A stretch of DNA of 64,000 bases from Microbacterium sp. MYb45 (GTDB lineage: Bacteria > Actinomycetota > Actinomycetes > Actinomycetales > Microbacteriaceae), in NCBI RefSeq assembly GCF_002979655.1, contig NZ_PCPG01000001.1, forward strand, positions 930,001 to 994,000, written 5' to 3'. Position 1 is the stretch's first letter. Each line of letters begins with the position of its first letter. The translations under genes were made by a program, and so were the position numbers. Of this stretch, positions 1 to 8,921 are shown piece after piece. Under the pieces are notes generated by a model that saw only the letters and a program-made list of their open reading frames with translations, did no database searches and had not been told where the DNA came from.

Positions 1-623
1 AATCGCGGGTGCCCCGGCGTCTCCCACTCCAGGATCGGGACCGTGCCGATCGTCGCCCGCGACCACAGCGGGAACTCCGTGTCTCCGTGCTCGCCGACGA
101 TGTACGCGTGCACACTGGCGGTCGAGACGCCGGCGCGCTCCCCCAGCTTCCAGCGCAGCCGGGAGGTGTCGAGCACGGTTCCGGAGGCGAAGATCCGCTC
201 CGGCGGAAGCCCCGTCTCCTCCTGCGCGATCACCGTGAGCACATCGCACGGATTGGTGACGATCACGTAGACCGCGTTCGGGGCGACCTCGAGCAGATCC
301 GGCATCATGCGACGGATGATGCCGGCGTTGACCTCGGCGAGCTCGATGCGGGTCTGTCCCGGCTTCTGCTTCGCTCCGGCGGTGATGACCACGACATGCG
401 ACCCCGCGGCCACCGAGATGTCGCTGCCGCCGACTATGTCGCTCGAACCGGTGAACTGCGTTCCGTGGGCGAGGTCGAGCACCTCAGCCTCCACCTTCTC
501 GGTCGCGATGTCGTAGAGCGCGACGTGTCGGGCCGACCCGCGGATCAGCGCCGCGTAGGCGACACTCGATCCCACGCTTCCCGCACCGACGACCGTGAGC
601 TTCGAGTTCTCGATGATCTCCAT
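1..623 (-). CDS. ldh: L-lactate dehydrogenase, N-terminal part
   Basis: NAD-dependent lactate/malate dehydrogenase family, interconverting pyruvate and L-lactate in the cytosol. Reading the minus strand from the ATG at 623 gives an N-terminal Rossmann segment ([18 protein letters not shown]), then DLAHGTQF, the ITNPCDV-like segment VTNPCDVLT, and the active-site stretch VGEHGDTEF with the catalytic His. These features favour L-LDH over malate dehydrogenase. About 207 codons are visible; the C-terminal third lies beyond base 1, so this is a window cut and not a pseudogene. AAGACT lies six bases before the ATG, matching the leaderless pattern seen elsewhere here, though with a weaker hexamer. 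Confidence 0.9.
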   Translation of the reverse strand, partial: MEIIENSKLTVVGAGSVGSSVAYAALIRGSARHVALYDIATEKVEAEVLDLAHGTQFTGSSDIVGGSDISVAAGSHVVVITAGAKQKPGQTRIELAEVNAGIIRRMMPDLLEVAPNAVYVIVTNPCDVLTVIAQEETGLPPERIFASGTVLDTSRLRWKLGERAGVSTASVHAYIVGEHGDTEFPLWSRATIGTVPILEWETPGHPR

Positions 624-678
624 GCGCTCAGTCTTACAGTGCCGGGCGCCGATCCGGGAGGGGTGGCGCCGGGAGATC

Positions 679-1566
679 TCAGAGCGCTGCGGCGACGGCG
701 GCGGCCGCGGTGGCGTGCGTGAACCGGAACCCCGTGCGCTCGAGCACCTGAGGGCGCACGTCCGCGTCCGGGAGCAGCAGAGACTCCGCCGCATCGCCGA
801 GTGCGAACCGGAGTACCCAGGTCGGCACCGGCAGCCAGAACGGACGGTGCATCCGGGCCGCGAGGGCACGGCCGATGTCGTTCGCGGAGGCAGGAGTGGG
901 CCCCGTCAGATTGACGGGACCGGCGATCTTCTGGTCCAGCACGTGCCGGATCGCCGCCACCTCGTCGTCGAGTGAGATCCACGGCCAGATCTGCGTGCCG
1001 CGTCCGAGCGGGCCGGAGACGCCGAACCTGGTCAGCTGGATGAGGGGCTTGAGCACTCCGCGCCGGTGGATGACGGGCGCCGTGCGCAGCAGCGCGACCC
1101 TGGTGTGGTCCTCGGCCTGGCGCGCCTCGGCCTCCCAGCGCACGGTGAGGTCGGCCAGGAACGTCTGACCAGCAGTGGAATCCTCCGTGAGCACCTCGCC
1201 GGGAACGGACCCGTAGTAGCCGACAGCGGACGCCGACACGAGGGCCGGGGCTTCGGAGCGCAGAGAACGCAGAGCGGTCGTGATCGTCCGCGTCGCCTGC
1301 AGACGAGAGTCGACCAGCTCACGACGGTACCCCTTCGTCCACGGCAGCCGCCCGACACTCGCACCGCCCAGTGCGACGATGGCTTCGGCCCCGGCGAGCA
1401 CGTCCGGATCGAGGGCACGCTCCCCCGGTGCCCATTGCGTCTCGGCGTCGGTCCGCGGAGCCCGGCGAACGAGTGCGGTCACCTCGATGCCGTCGGCGCG
1501 GAGCGATGATGCGAGGGCGGAACCGATCAGTCCCGATGCCCCGCTGATGACGATGCGTCGCGCCAT
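679..1566 (-). CDS. TIGR01777 family NAD(P)-binding epimerase (SDR39U1-like)
   Basis: Extended short-chain dehydrogenase/reductase fold of about 295 residues. The nucleotide-binding [10 protein letters not shown] motif sits at residues 8-17, the SASAVGYYG segment typical of TIGR01777 proteins is near residue 115, and the WPWISLDD segment precedes the C-terminal DUF1731-type domain. Family members are called nucleoside-diphosphate-sugar epimerases, but their substrate is generally unknown. I chose the ATG at 1566 over an upstream ATG at 1593 because GGGGAG lies about eight bases before it and the Rossmann strand begins immediately after. It follows ldh in the same orientation, 55 bases upstream of the ldh start. 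Confidence 0.88.
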   Translation of the reverse strand: MARRIVISGASGLIGSALASSLRADGIEVTALVRRAPRTDAETQWAPGERALDPDVLAGAEAIVALGGASVGRLPWTKGYRRELVDSRLQATRTITTALRSLRSEAPALVSASAVGYYGSVPGEVLTEDSTAGQTFLADLTVRWEAEARQAEDHTRVALLRTAPVIHRRGVLKPLIQLTRFGVSGPLGRGTQIWPWISLDDEVAAIRHVLDQKIAGPVNLTGPTPASANDIGRALAARMHRPFWLPVPTWVLRFALGDAAESLLLPDADVRPQVLERTGFRFTHATAAAAVAAAL

Positions 1567-1708
1567 GTGTGAGAACTCCCCGTCCCTGATCATCGAGTCT
1601 TGCCGTGGGTCCGAGGGTACGCGCTCGAGGCTCGAGGAGCTGCGGGCCTTGCGCCGATGGCTCGCGAAGGGTAGGTCCGGTGATCGATTCCTTCCCCGTC
1701 TGTCGCAG

Positions 1709-2266
1709 TCAATCGGCGCGTCGGTAGTGCGTCCAGATAGCTCCGTTCCGGAGCGGCGTCGCCGAGATCAGCGCGAGCCGTCGCGTGCTCGGCAGTCCGC
1801 TCTCGTAGAGGGTCGGTCCGTGACCGACGATCCGGGGCTGGACGAGGAACCGGTACTCGTCGACGAGGTCGAGTCGGTCGAGTTCGGCGGCGAGCGAGAC
1901 GCTGCCGACAAGCACCCCCGCCGGCGTCTCGTCCTTGAGGTTCTGCACACCCTCGCGCAGATCTCCGGCGATGCGATGGCTGTTCGCCCAGGGGAAGTCC
2001 TCGCGAGTGGACGACACCACATACTTCGGCTTGGCGTCGAGCTTGACCGCCCATTCCCGCATCGTGGAATCCGCCTCCACTTCTCCACGGGCGACCGCCG
2101 GCCACGCGCTCTCCATCATCTCGTAGGTCGTGCGACCCCAGAGCATCGCGCCGGCTTCGTCCATGAGCTGAGTGAAGAGGGGATGGGTCTCGTCATCGGC
2201 CATGCCCTCCCGATGGTCGACGCAGCCGTCGAGGGTGACATTGATGCTGAAGGTCAGGAGTCCCAT
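1709..2266 (-). CDS. Dihydrofolate reductase family protein (RibD C-terminal domain)
   Basis: A 185-residue single-domain protein of the RibD_C/DHFR-like superfamily. Visible family landmarks are the N-terminal INVTLDGCVDH strand, WGRTTYEMM near residue 44, KYVVSST near residue 80, and the C-terminal LVQPRIVGHGPTLY segment. Such stand-alone proteins are usually NADPH-dependent reductases of unknown substrate; there is no deaminase domain, so it is not a full RibD. TAGGCT ends six bases before the ATG, with no Shine-Dalgarno sequence, so the transcript is probably leaderless. It is monocistronic and lies between tRNA-Val and the epimerase gene. Confidence 0.85.
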   Translation of the reverse strand: MGLLTFSINVTLDGCVDHREGMADDETHPLFTQLMDEAGAMLWGRTTYEMMESAWPAVARGEVEADSTMREWAVKLDAKPKYVVSSTREDFPWANSHRIAGDLREGVQNLKDETPAGVLVGSVSLAAELDRLDLVDEYRFLVQPRIVGHGPTLYESGLPSTRRLALISATPLRNGAIWTHYRRAD

Positions 2267-2316
2267 GCGGGGAGCCTAGGACTGCGACGCGGTGACCGCC
2301 AGAGTTCGAGGTGAGG

Positions 2317-2389
2317 TGGGCCCTGCCGGGATCGAACCGACGACATCCACGGTGTAAACGTGGCGCTCTACCAGCTGAGCTAAAGGCCC
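2317..2389 (-). tRNA. tRNA-Val (anticodon TAC)
   Basis: On the minus strand a full cloverleaf can be drawn. The acceptor arm is GGGCCTT paired with AGGGCCC, the D-arm contains AGCTCAGCTGGTAGAGC, the anticodon stem is CCACG/CGTGG around the loop TTTACAC, and the T-arm contains GGTTCGATCC. The anticodon TAC reads GUA valine codons. CCA is not encoded. It sits alone between the DHFR-like gene and aceE. Confidence 0.96.
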
Positions 2390-2543
2390 TGGTGCCCCCA
2401 GTGTATCGGCCACCCGATGCGCGACTGTGTCGTAGAAGAGGGATAGGCTGATTCCGGCGCGCGTTGTGCACAGCTGACAAGGCTGCCCGTGTCGCTTCCC
2501 GTTTCCTTGGCATGACCTGCCAGCTTGACGAAAGGTTCGCCCC

Positions 2544-5270
2544 GTGACCGTGCACGACCAGGATCCTTATTCCCAGGGCCCACTCGACAGCGATCCGGAG
2601 GAGACCGGCGAGTGGCAGCAGTCCCTCGACGAGCTGGTCGATGCCAAGGGCCACGGCCGAGGCCGCGAGATCATGCTCAGCCTGCTCAAGCGCTCGAAGG
2701 AGCTGCACCTGGGCGTGCCGATGGTCCCGACGACGGACTACATCAACACGATCGCCTCCGAGAACGAACCCGAGTTCCCCGGCGACGAGGAGATCGAGCG
2801 CCGCTACCGCGCCTGGATCCGGTGGAACGCCGCGATCACGGTACACCGTGCGCAGCGCCCCGGTATCGGCGTCGGCGGTCACATCTCGACCTACGCCTCG
2901 TCGGCGGCTCTGTACGAAGTCGGCTTCAATCACTTCTTCAAGGGTGCCGACAACCCGGGCGGCGCCGACCAGATCTTCATCCAGGGTCACGCCTCCCCCG
3001 GCACCTACGCCCGCTCCTTCCTCGAAGGACGCCTGAGCGAGGACCAGCTCGACGGCTTCCGCCAGGAGAAGTCGCACGCGCCGCACGGCATCCCCTCCTA
3101 TCCGCACCCGCGCCTGATGCCGGAGTACTGGCAGTTCCCGACCGTGTCGATGGGCCTCGGCCCGATCAACGCGATCTATCAGGCGATGTCGAACAAGTAC
3201 CTCGAGAACCGTGGCATCAAGGACACGTCCCAGTCGCACGTCTGGGCGTTCCTCGGCGACGGCGAGATGGACGAGGTCGAGAGCCGCGGCCAGCTGCAGG
3301 TCGCCGCCAACGAGGGCCTCGACAACCTGACCTTCATCGTCAACTGCAACCTGCAGCGCCTCGACGGCCCTGTGCGCGGCAACGGCAAGATCGTCCAGGA
3401 GCTGGAGTCGTTCTTCCGCGGCGCCGGCTGGAACGTCATCAAGGTCGTCTGGGGCCGTGAGTGGGACGACCTGCTCGCCCGCGACACCGAGGGCGCTCTG
3501 CTCAACCTGATGAACGTCACCCCCGACGGGGACTACCAGACGTACAAGGCCGAGTCCGGTGCCTACATCCGCGAGCACTTCTTCGGCCGCGACGAGCGCG
3601 CTGCCGCCCTCGTCAAGGACTACTCCGACGACGACATCTGGAACCTCAAGCGCGGTGGCCACGACTACCGCAAGGTCTACGCCGCGTTCAAGGCAGCGAC
3701 CGAGCACAAGGGCAAGCCCACCGTCATCCTCGCGAAGACCGTCAAGGGCTACGGCCTCGGTCCGCACTTCGAGGGCCGCAACGCGACCCACCAGATGAAG
3801 AAGATGACGCTGGACAACCTGAAGACGTTCCGCGACGCGATGCACATCCCGATCACGGACGCGCAGCTCGAGGAGAACCCGTACCTGCCCCCGTACTACA
3901 ACCCGGGCCCCCAGGACGAGACGATCCAGTACATGCTCGAGCGCCGTCAGGCACTCGGCGGCTACCTGCCGGAGCGCCGCTCGACGCACGTCGGCCTGTC
4001 GCTGCCGGACGACACCGCATATGCGCTTCCCAAGAAGGGTTCCGGCACGCAGGAGATCGCCACCACCATGGCATTCGTCCGTCTGCTCAAGGACCTGCTG
4101 CGTTCGAAGGACTTCGGCCACCGCATCGTGCCGATCATCCCCGACGAGGCGCGCACGTTCGGTATGGACGCGTACTTCCCCTCGGCGAAGATCTACAACC
4201 CGAATGGCCAGCACTACACGTCGGTCGATCGCGAGCTGCTCCTCGCCTACAAGGAGAGCCCGCAGGGCCAGATCGTGCACGTCGGCATCAACGAGGCCGG
4301 CGCACTCGCAGCCTTCACCGCCGCCGGAACCTCCTACGCCACGCACGGTGAGCCGCTCATCCCGGTCTACATCTTCTACTCGATGTTCGGCTTCCAGCGC
4401 ACGGGCGACGCTCAGTGGGCTGCCGGAGACCAGATGGCCCGCGGCTTCATCATGGGCGCCACCGCCGGTCGCACCACCCTCACCGGTGAAGGCCTCCAGC
4501 ACGCCGATGGCCACTCGCATCTGCTCGCCGCCACCAACCCGGCGACGATCTCGTACGACCCGGCCTACGGCTACGAGATCGCGCATATCGTGCGCTCCGG
4601 TCTCGATCGCATGTACGGCGGCAACCACGAGGACCCGAACGTGATGTACTACATCACGCTCTACAACGAGCCGATCGTGATGCCCGCCGAGCCGGAGAAC
4701 GTGGACGTGGACGGTATCGTCCGCGGCATCCACCGCATCTCGGTCGGCGAGGGCGACGGCCCCCGCGCGCAGCTGTTCGCGTCGGGTGTCGGACTCCCCT
4801 GGGCTCTCGAGGCCCAGGAGCTGCTGAAGAACGACTGGGGCGTGATCGCCGACGTCTGGTCGGTCACCTCCTGGACCGAGCTGCGCCGCGACGGCCTCGC
4901 CGCTGACGAGCACAACTTCCTGCACCCCGAGGCGGAGCCGCGCACCGCGTACCTCACCCAGAAGCTCCAGGGCGCCGAAGGTCCGGTCGTCGCGGTCAGC
5001 GACTTCATGCACGCCGTGCAGGACCAGATCCGCCCGTGGGTCCCGAACCGCTTCGCCACGCTCGGTGCCGACGGCTTCGGCTTCTCGGACACCCGTGCAG
5101 CTGCTCGTCGCTTCTTCAAGATCGACGGCCCGTCGATCGTCGTCCGCACGCTGCAGTCGCTCGCCGAAGACGGCAAGGTCGACCGCTCGCTCGCGGCGCA
5201 GGCGATCGAGAAGTACCGTCTGCACGACGTGAACGCCGGCACCAGCGGCAACGCGGGCGGCGAAAGCTGA
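2544..5270 (+). CDS. aceE: Pyruvate dehydrogenase E1 component, homodimeric type
   Basis: Thiamine-diphosphate-dependent E1 that decarboxylates pyruvate and passes the acetyl group to the lipoyl E2, feeding acetyl-CoA to the TCA cycle and to fatty-acid synthesis. The 908-residue length and sequence match the AceE (homodimer) class rather than the alpha/beta heterotetramer. The ThDP/Mg motif GDGEMDE starts near residue 238 and ends in NCN about 30 residues later. The GTG start at 2544 is supported by GAAAGG eight bases upstream. A TAGGCT -10-like hexamer at 2443-2448 implies a leader of about 90 bases. It directly precedes the fasR-fab operon. Confidence 0.97.
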   Translation: MTVHDQDPYSQGPLDSDPEETGEWQQSLDELVDAKGHGRGREIMLSLLKRSKELHLGVPMVPTTDYINTIASENEPEFPGDEEIERRYRAWIRWNAAITVHRAQRPGIGVGGHISTYASSAALYEVGFNHFFKGADNPGGADQIFIQGHASPGTYARSFLEGRLSEDQLDGFRQEKSHAPHGIPSYPHPRLMPEYWQFPTVSMGLGPINAIYQAMSNKYLENRGIKDTSQSHVWAFLGDGEMDEVESRGQLQVAANEGLDNLTFIVNCNLQRLDGPVRGNGKIVQELESFFRGAGWNVIKVVWGREWDDLLARDTEGALLNLMNVTPDGDYQTYKAESGAYIREHFFGRDERAAALVKDYSDDDIWNLKRGGHDYRKVYAAFKAATEHKGKPTVILAKTVKGYGLGPHFEGRNATHQMKKMTLDNLKTFRDAMHIPITDAQLEENPYLPPYYNPGPQDETIQYMLERRQALGGYLPERRSTHVGLSLPDDTAYALPKKGSGTQEIATTMAFVRLLKDLLRSKDFGHRIVPIIPDEARTFGMDAYFPSAKIYNPNGQHYTSVDRELLLAYKESPQGQIVHVGINEAGALAAFTAAGTSYATHGEPLIPVYIFYSMFGFQRTGDAQWAAGDQMARGFIMGATAGRTTLTGEGLQHADGHSHLLAATNPATISYDPAYGYEIAHIVRSGLDRMYGGNHEDPNVMYYITLYNEPIVMPAEPENVDVDGIVRGIHRISVGEGDGPRAQLFASGVGLPWALEAQELLKNDWGVIADVWSVTSWTELRRDGLAADEHNFLHPEAEPRTAYLTQKLQGAEGPVVAVSDFMHAVQDQIRPWVPNRFATLGADGFGFSDTRAAARRFFKIDGPSIVVRTLQSLAEDGKVDRSLAAQAIEKYRLHDVNAGTSGNAGGES

Positions 5271-5277
5271 GCCCTCA

Positions 5278-6498
5278 GTGACAGGTTCTTCTCCTTCCGG
5301 CATGGACAAGGCCGCGACGCTCACCTGGCTGCGCCGGATCTCCGGTGACATCGCCTCGGTGACGATCAAGCGCCTGGAGGACACCCTCCCTTGGTACGCC
5401 GACATGCCACCAGCCCGCCGCTCCGCGGTCGGGCTGGTGGCCCAGGCGGGAATCACGTCGTTCATCCAGTGGTACGAAGACCCCAACTCCACGCCGTGGA
5501 TCGCGGCGGACATCTTCGCCGCGGCACCGCGTGAGCTGCTGCGCAGCGTCAGCCTCCAGCAGACACTGCAGCTCATCCGGGTGACCGTCGAGGTCACCGA
5601 GGAACGCGTCGCCGGCAGGGGGAACGATCTCCGCGAGGCGATCCTGCTGTACTCCCGCGATGTCGCCTTCGCGGCAGCGGATGTGTACGCCAGAGCTGCG
5701 GAGGCCCGCGGCCTCTGGGATGCGCGCCTCGAAGCCCTCGTCGTCGACTCGATCCTCACCGGCGAAGCTGACGAAGAGCTTCCAAGCCGGATCGCGGCAC
5801 TCGGCTGGCACGGCCACGGCGAGGTCGCCGTCCTGGTCGGCACCACCCCTCCACAGTTCGACGTGGACCTCGTCCGCCGAACGGCCAGGAAGCTCGCCGT
5901 CGACGTGCTCATCGGCGTTCAGGGCTCTCGTCTCGTCCTCGTCCTCGGGCGCGCACGCGCCGAAGGAGCTGAAGGGGAAGAAGAGGAGCTGGGGTTCCAG
6001 GAGATCGCGACCAGGCTCGAGCCGTCGTTCGGACCGGGTTATGTCGTACTCGGGCCCGCTGTCGCGGCGCTCGTCGACGCGAGCCAGAGCGCGCGGGCAG
6101 CCCTGGCCGGTTTCGCGGTCGCCCGTGCCTGGCGCAGCGCACCCCGTCCGGTCGAAGCCGACGACCTGCTCCCGGAACGAGCCCTCGCCGGAGACCCGCT
6201 CGCGAAGCAGACGCTGATCGAGCGCATCTTCCGTCCCCTGCAGGCGCACTCCACCGACCTGGTCACCACCCTCTGGAGCTACCTCGACAACGGACGCTCC
6301 CTCGAGGCGACGGCCCGCGAGCTCTTCGTGCACCCGAACACCGTGCGCTACCGACTCAAGCGCGTGAGCGAGGTCATCGGGTGGGATGCCACCGGTCCCC
6401 GCGAGGCGCTCATCCTGCAGACCGCGCTGATCCTCGGCTCCATCGGCACGGCGGAGCAGGTGCGGCGACGAGCCCCGCTTCGGCGACAGCAGCGCTGA
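5278..6498 (+). CDS. fasR: PucR-type activator of fatty-acid synthesis genes (FasR)
   Basis: A 406-residue transcription factor of the PucR/CdaR class. The C-terminal helix-turn-helix is at about residues 335-390 (LEATARELFVHPNTVRYRLK). The preceding region is typical of these regulators, with a GGDEF-like central segment (EVAVLVGTTPP). Its position immediately before fabD-fabH-acpP-fabF is the same as Streptomyces coelicolor FasR, a known activator of that operon, so I assign the name by family and synteny. The GTG start lies seven bases after the aceE stop, suggesting co-transcription with aceE as well as action on the downstream fabD promoter. Confidence 0.88.
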   Translation: MTGSSPSGMDKAATLTWLRRISGDIASVTIKRLEDTLPWYADMPPARRSAVGLVAQAGITSFIQWYEDPNSTPWIAADIFAAAPRELLRSVSLQQTLQLIRVTVEVTEERVAGRGNDLREAILLYSRDVAFAAADVYARAAEARGLWDARLEALVVDSILTGEADEELPSRIAALGWHGHGEVAVLVGTTPPQFDVDLVRRTARKLAVDVLIGVQGSRLVLVLGRARAEGAEGEEEELGFQEIATRLEPSFGPGYVVLGPAVAALVDASQSARAALAGFAVARAWRSAPRPVEADDLLPERALAGDPLAKQTLIERIFRPLQAHSTDLVTTLWSYLDNGRSLEATARELFVHPNTVRYRLKRVSEVIGWDATGPREALILQTALILGSIGTAEQVRRRAPLRRQQR

Positions 6499-6522
6499 TA
6501 CCCGGCCGATCTGTGCGCCACA

Positions 6523-6547
6523 CACAAGGGTTTCTCGCAATCTTGTG
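6523..6547. promoter_or_regulatory. Inverted repeat upstream of fabD, candidate FasR operator
   Basis: CACAAG (6523-6528) and CTTGTG (6542-6547) form a perfect 6-base inverted repeat separated by 13 bases. The centre lies about 58 bases before the fabD GTG, just upstream of the expected -35 region. An activator site there would fit FasR. The assignment is inference from position. Confidence 0.4.
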
Positions 6548-6592
6548 ATGGATCATCCACCGCTCTGCCGCAATCGTTGGCAGACTGGGTGG

Positions 6593-7513
6593 GTGATTGT
6601 CGTCGTATGCCCTGGTCAGGGCTCGCAGACCCCCGGTTTCCTCGCTCCTTGGCTCGAGCTCGACGGAGTGGCCGAGCGCCTCGCCGCGTACTCGGATGCC
6701 GCAGAGGTCGATCTCCGCGAACACGGCACGGTGTCGGATGCCGATACCATCCGTGACACGCGCATCGCGCAGCCGCTCATCGTCGCAGCGTCCCTGATCG
6801 CCGGTGACGCACTCGTCCAGAAGGCGGGACGCCGCGCCGACGGCATCGCCGGACACTCGGTGGGCGAGATCGCGGCGCTCGTGGGCAGCGATGTGATCGA
6901 CGCCGAGACCGGCATGCGCCTCGTCGGCATCCGCGGTCGTGCGATGGCCGATGCCGCAGCGCAGGAGCAGACCGGCATGAGCGCGGTTCTCGGTGGCGAT
7001 GAGGAAGCCCTCCTCGCACGACTCGCCGAACTCGACCTCGCCCCCGCGAACTACAACGGCGGTGGACAGATCGTGGTCGCCGGCGCGCTTCCTGCCCTCG
7101 CAGCTCTCGCCGAGGAGCCCCTCAAAGGCACGCGCGTGATCCCCCTCCAGGTCGCCGGTGCGTTCCACACCCGCTACATGGCCTCGGCCGTCTCGGCCCT
7201 CCGCGATGCGGTCGCCGATGTCACGCCCGCGAACCCCGACATCACGCTGTGGACCAATCGTGACGGCTCTGCCGTCGCTGACGGCGCTCAGGCGCTCAGC
7301 TACCTCGTCGACCAGGTCTCCTCCCCCGTGCGCTGGGACCTGTGCATGCGGTCGTTCTCCGACGCCGGCGTCACCGGTGTGATCGAACTCGCTCCCGCTG
7401 GCGCCCTGGTCGGACTCGCCAAGCGCGGCCTCCGTGGCGTGCCGACCGTTGCTGTGAAGACCCCCGAAGACCTCGATGCAGCCGTCGCGCTGCTGAACGG
7501 AGAAGCCGCATGA
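6593..7513 (+). CDS. fabD: Malonyl-CoA:ACP transacylase
   Basis: Transfers malonyl from CoA to ACP to supply extender units for type II fatty-acid synthesis. The N-terminal PGQGSQTPGF motif is at residues 7-16, the nucleophilic Ser lies in GHSVGEIAAL near residue 89, and the catalytic His in AGAFHTRYM near residue 191. An upstream ATG at 6545 would add 16 residues with no family similarity, so I use the GTG at 6593, which puts the PGQGS motif at its usual distance from the start. CAGACT lies exactly six bases before this GTG and there is no good ribosome-binding site, so a leaderless transcript is likely. It overlaps fabH by ATGA. Confidence 0.95.
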   Translation: MIVVVCPGQGSQTPGFLAPWLELDGVAERLAAYSDAAEVDLREHGTVSDADTIRDTRIAQPLIVAASLIAGDALVQKAGRRADGIAGHSVGEIAALVGSDVIDAETGMRLVGIRGRAMADAAAQEQTGMSAVLGGDEEALLARLAELDLAPANYNGGGQIVVAGALPALAALAEEPLKGTRVIPLQVAGAFHTRYMASAVSALRDAVADVTPANPDITLWTNRDGSAVADGAQALSYLVDQVSSPVRWDLCMRSFSDAGVTGVIELAPAGALVGLAKRGLRGVPTVAVKTPEDLDAAVALLNGEAA

Positions 7514-8511
7514 GCGTCACCCTCGCCCAGGTCACCGGCCCCGCCTACACCCGCATCTACTCGTACGGTGCCGCCCGCGGTGAGAACGCCGTGCCGAACG
7601 AAGACCTGATCGGGCCGATCGACTCCAGCGACGAGTGGATCCGCCAGCGTACCGGCATCATCACTCGTGCCCGTGCCGACAAGGGCACCGACGCCATCGA
7701 CCTCGCCACCACGGCCGCAGCCGAGGCCATCGAGAAGTCGGGCGTGCCGGCCGATCAGGTCGACCTGGTGATCGTCGCGACCATCAGCAACCCGAAGCAG
7801 ACCCCCTCGGTCTCGGCCATCGTCGCCGACCGCGTCGGTGCGAATCCGGCCGCCGCCTACGACATCAACGCGGCCTGCGCCGGATACGCCTACGCGATCG
7901 CCCAGGCCGACGCCCTGATCAAGGCCGGAGCAGCCCGCTACGCACTGGTCATCGGCACCGAGAAGCTGTCCGATGTCGTCGACCCGACCGACCGCAGCAT
8001 CTCGTTCCTCCTCGGCGACGGGGCGGGTGCCGCACTGATCGGCCCGAGCGACACGCCGGGCATCGCCCCCGCTGTCTGGGGCTCCGACGGCTCGAAGGCC
8101 GACGCCGTGGGCATGAACGGCACGCTGACCGACTTCCGCGACGGCGTGGTGCCGTGGCCGACGCTCCGCCAGGAGGGCCAGACGGTCTTCCGCTGGGCCG
8201 TGTGGGAGATGGCCAAGGTTGCGCGCGAGGCGCTCGACCGGGCCGGCGTCGAGCCCGCCGACATCGCCGCATTCATCCCGCACCAGGCGAACATGCGCAT
8301 CATCGATGAGTTCGCGAAGCAGCTGAAGCTGCCGCAGACCACGGTGATCGCCCGCGACATCGAGACCACGGGCAACACCTCGGCGGCGTCGATCCCCCTG
8401 GCGAGCCACCGTCTGATGGCCGAGCACCCCGAGCTCTCGGGCGGTCTCGCCCTGCAGATCGGCTTCGGCGCCGGACTCGTGTTCGCCGCACAGGTCGTCG
8501 TCCTTCCCTGA
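7510..8511 (+). CDS. fabH: Beta-ketoacyl-ACP synthase III
   Basis: Condenses an acyl-CoA primer with malonyl-ACP, the initiating step of type II fatty-acid synthesis. The 333-residue protein shows the complete Cys-His-Asn triad: Cys in NAACAGYAYA (about residue 123), His in IPHQANMR (about 258) and Asn in TGNTSAAS (about 288). The start ATG overlaps the fabD stop in an ATGA arrangement, implying translational coupling. Actinobacterial FabH often takes branched primers for iso/anteiso fatty acids; the sequence alone does not establish specificity here. Confidence 0.96.
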   Translation: MSVTLAQVTGPAYTRIYSYGAARGENAVPNEDLIGPIDSSDEWIRQRTGIITRARADKGTDAIDLATTAAAEAIEKSGVPADQVDLVIVATISNPKQTPSVSAIVADRVGANPAAAYDINAACAGYAYAIAQADALIKAGAARYALVIGTEKLSDVVDPTDRSISFLLGDGAGAALIGPSDTPGIAPAVWGSDGSKADAVGMNGTLTDFRDGVVPWPTLRQEGQTVFRWAVWEMAKVAREALDRAGVEPADIAAFIPHQANMRIIDEFAKQLKLPQTTVIARDIETTGNTSAASIPLASHRLMAEHPELSGGLALQIGFGAGLVFAAQVVVLP

Positions 8512-8579
8512 GAATGCGCTGACCTTCTCTAGACTGTTCCACGGTTCCGAATACAACCCGTAAGAAAGAGGAAGACCAC

Positions 8580-8828
8580 ATGGCTTTCACCAACGATGAG
8601 GTCCTCGCAGGCCTCGCAGAGCTCATCACCGACGAGACCGGCATCAACGCCTCCGAGGTCGCCCTTGAGAAGTCGTTCACCGATGACCTCGACATCGACT
8701 CCATCTCGATGATGACGATCGTCGTCAACGCCGAGGAGAAGTTCGGCGTCACCATCCCCGACGACGAGGTCAAGAACCTGAAGACCGTCGGCGACGCCGT
8801 CAGCTTCATCGTCGCGGGCCAGGAGTAA
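8580..8828 (+). CDS. acpP: Acyl carrier protein
   Basis: An 82-residue acidic carrier protein. The phosphopantetheine attachment site is Ser41 in DLDIDSISM, the DSI form of the usual DSL motif. It shuttles growing acyl chains between FabD, FabH, FabF and the reductases. A strong purine-rich Shine-Dalgarno (AAGAAAGAGGAAG) precedes the ATG. The 68-base gap after fabH and the hairpin right after the stop codon suggest the level of acpP mRNA is set separately from its neighbours. Confidence 0.97.
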   Translation: MAFTNDEVLAGLAELITDETGINASEVALEKSFTDDLDIDSISMMTIVVNAEEKFGVTIPDDEVKNLKTVGDAVSFIVAGQE

Positions 8829-8835
8829 TCCCGGC

Positions 8836-8872
8836 AGGATGCCACCCCCCACCTCGCGGGGAGTGGCATCCT
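8836..8872 (+). terminator. Intra-operon stem-loop between acpP and fabF
   Basis: AGGATGCCAC (8836-8845) pairs perfectly with GTGGCATCCT (8863-8872), and the inner C-run (8846-8850) can pair with the G-run (8858-8861). There is no T-tract, so it is better read as an attenuator or a 3'-stabilising hairpin than as a full terminator. Placed eight bases after the acpP stop, it could raise ACP output relative to FabF. Confidence 0.65.
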
Positions 8873-8921
8873 CCGCCCTGCCCTCTCACCCCCTTCGACG
8901 TTCGACAAGGAACCACACCCC

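Noticed and set aside
1..623. Truncated lactate dehydrogenase as a possible pseudogene
   Set aside because: The frame is intact to the window edge and the catalytic motifs are complete, so truncation is due to the window boundary. The same applies to dusB at the other end.
2193..5912. Long open frame of about 1,239 codons on the minus strand opposite aceE and fasR
   Set aside because: It is the antisense shadow of a highly biased GC-rich gene pair, and it also crosses tRNA-Val. The composition is the complement of aceE codons and no domain is visible.
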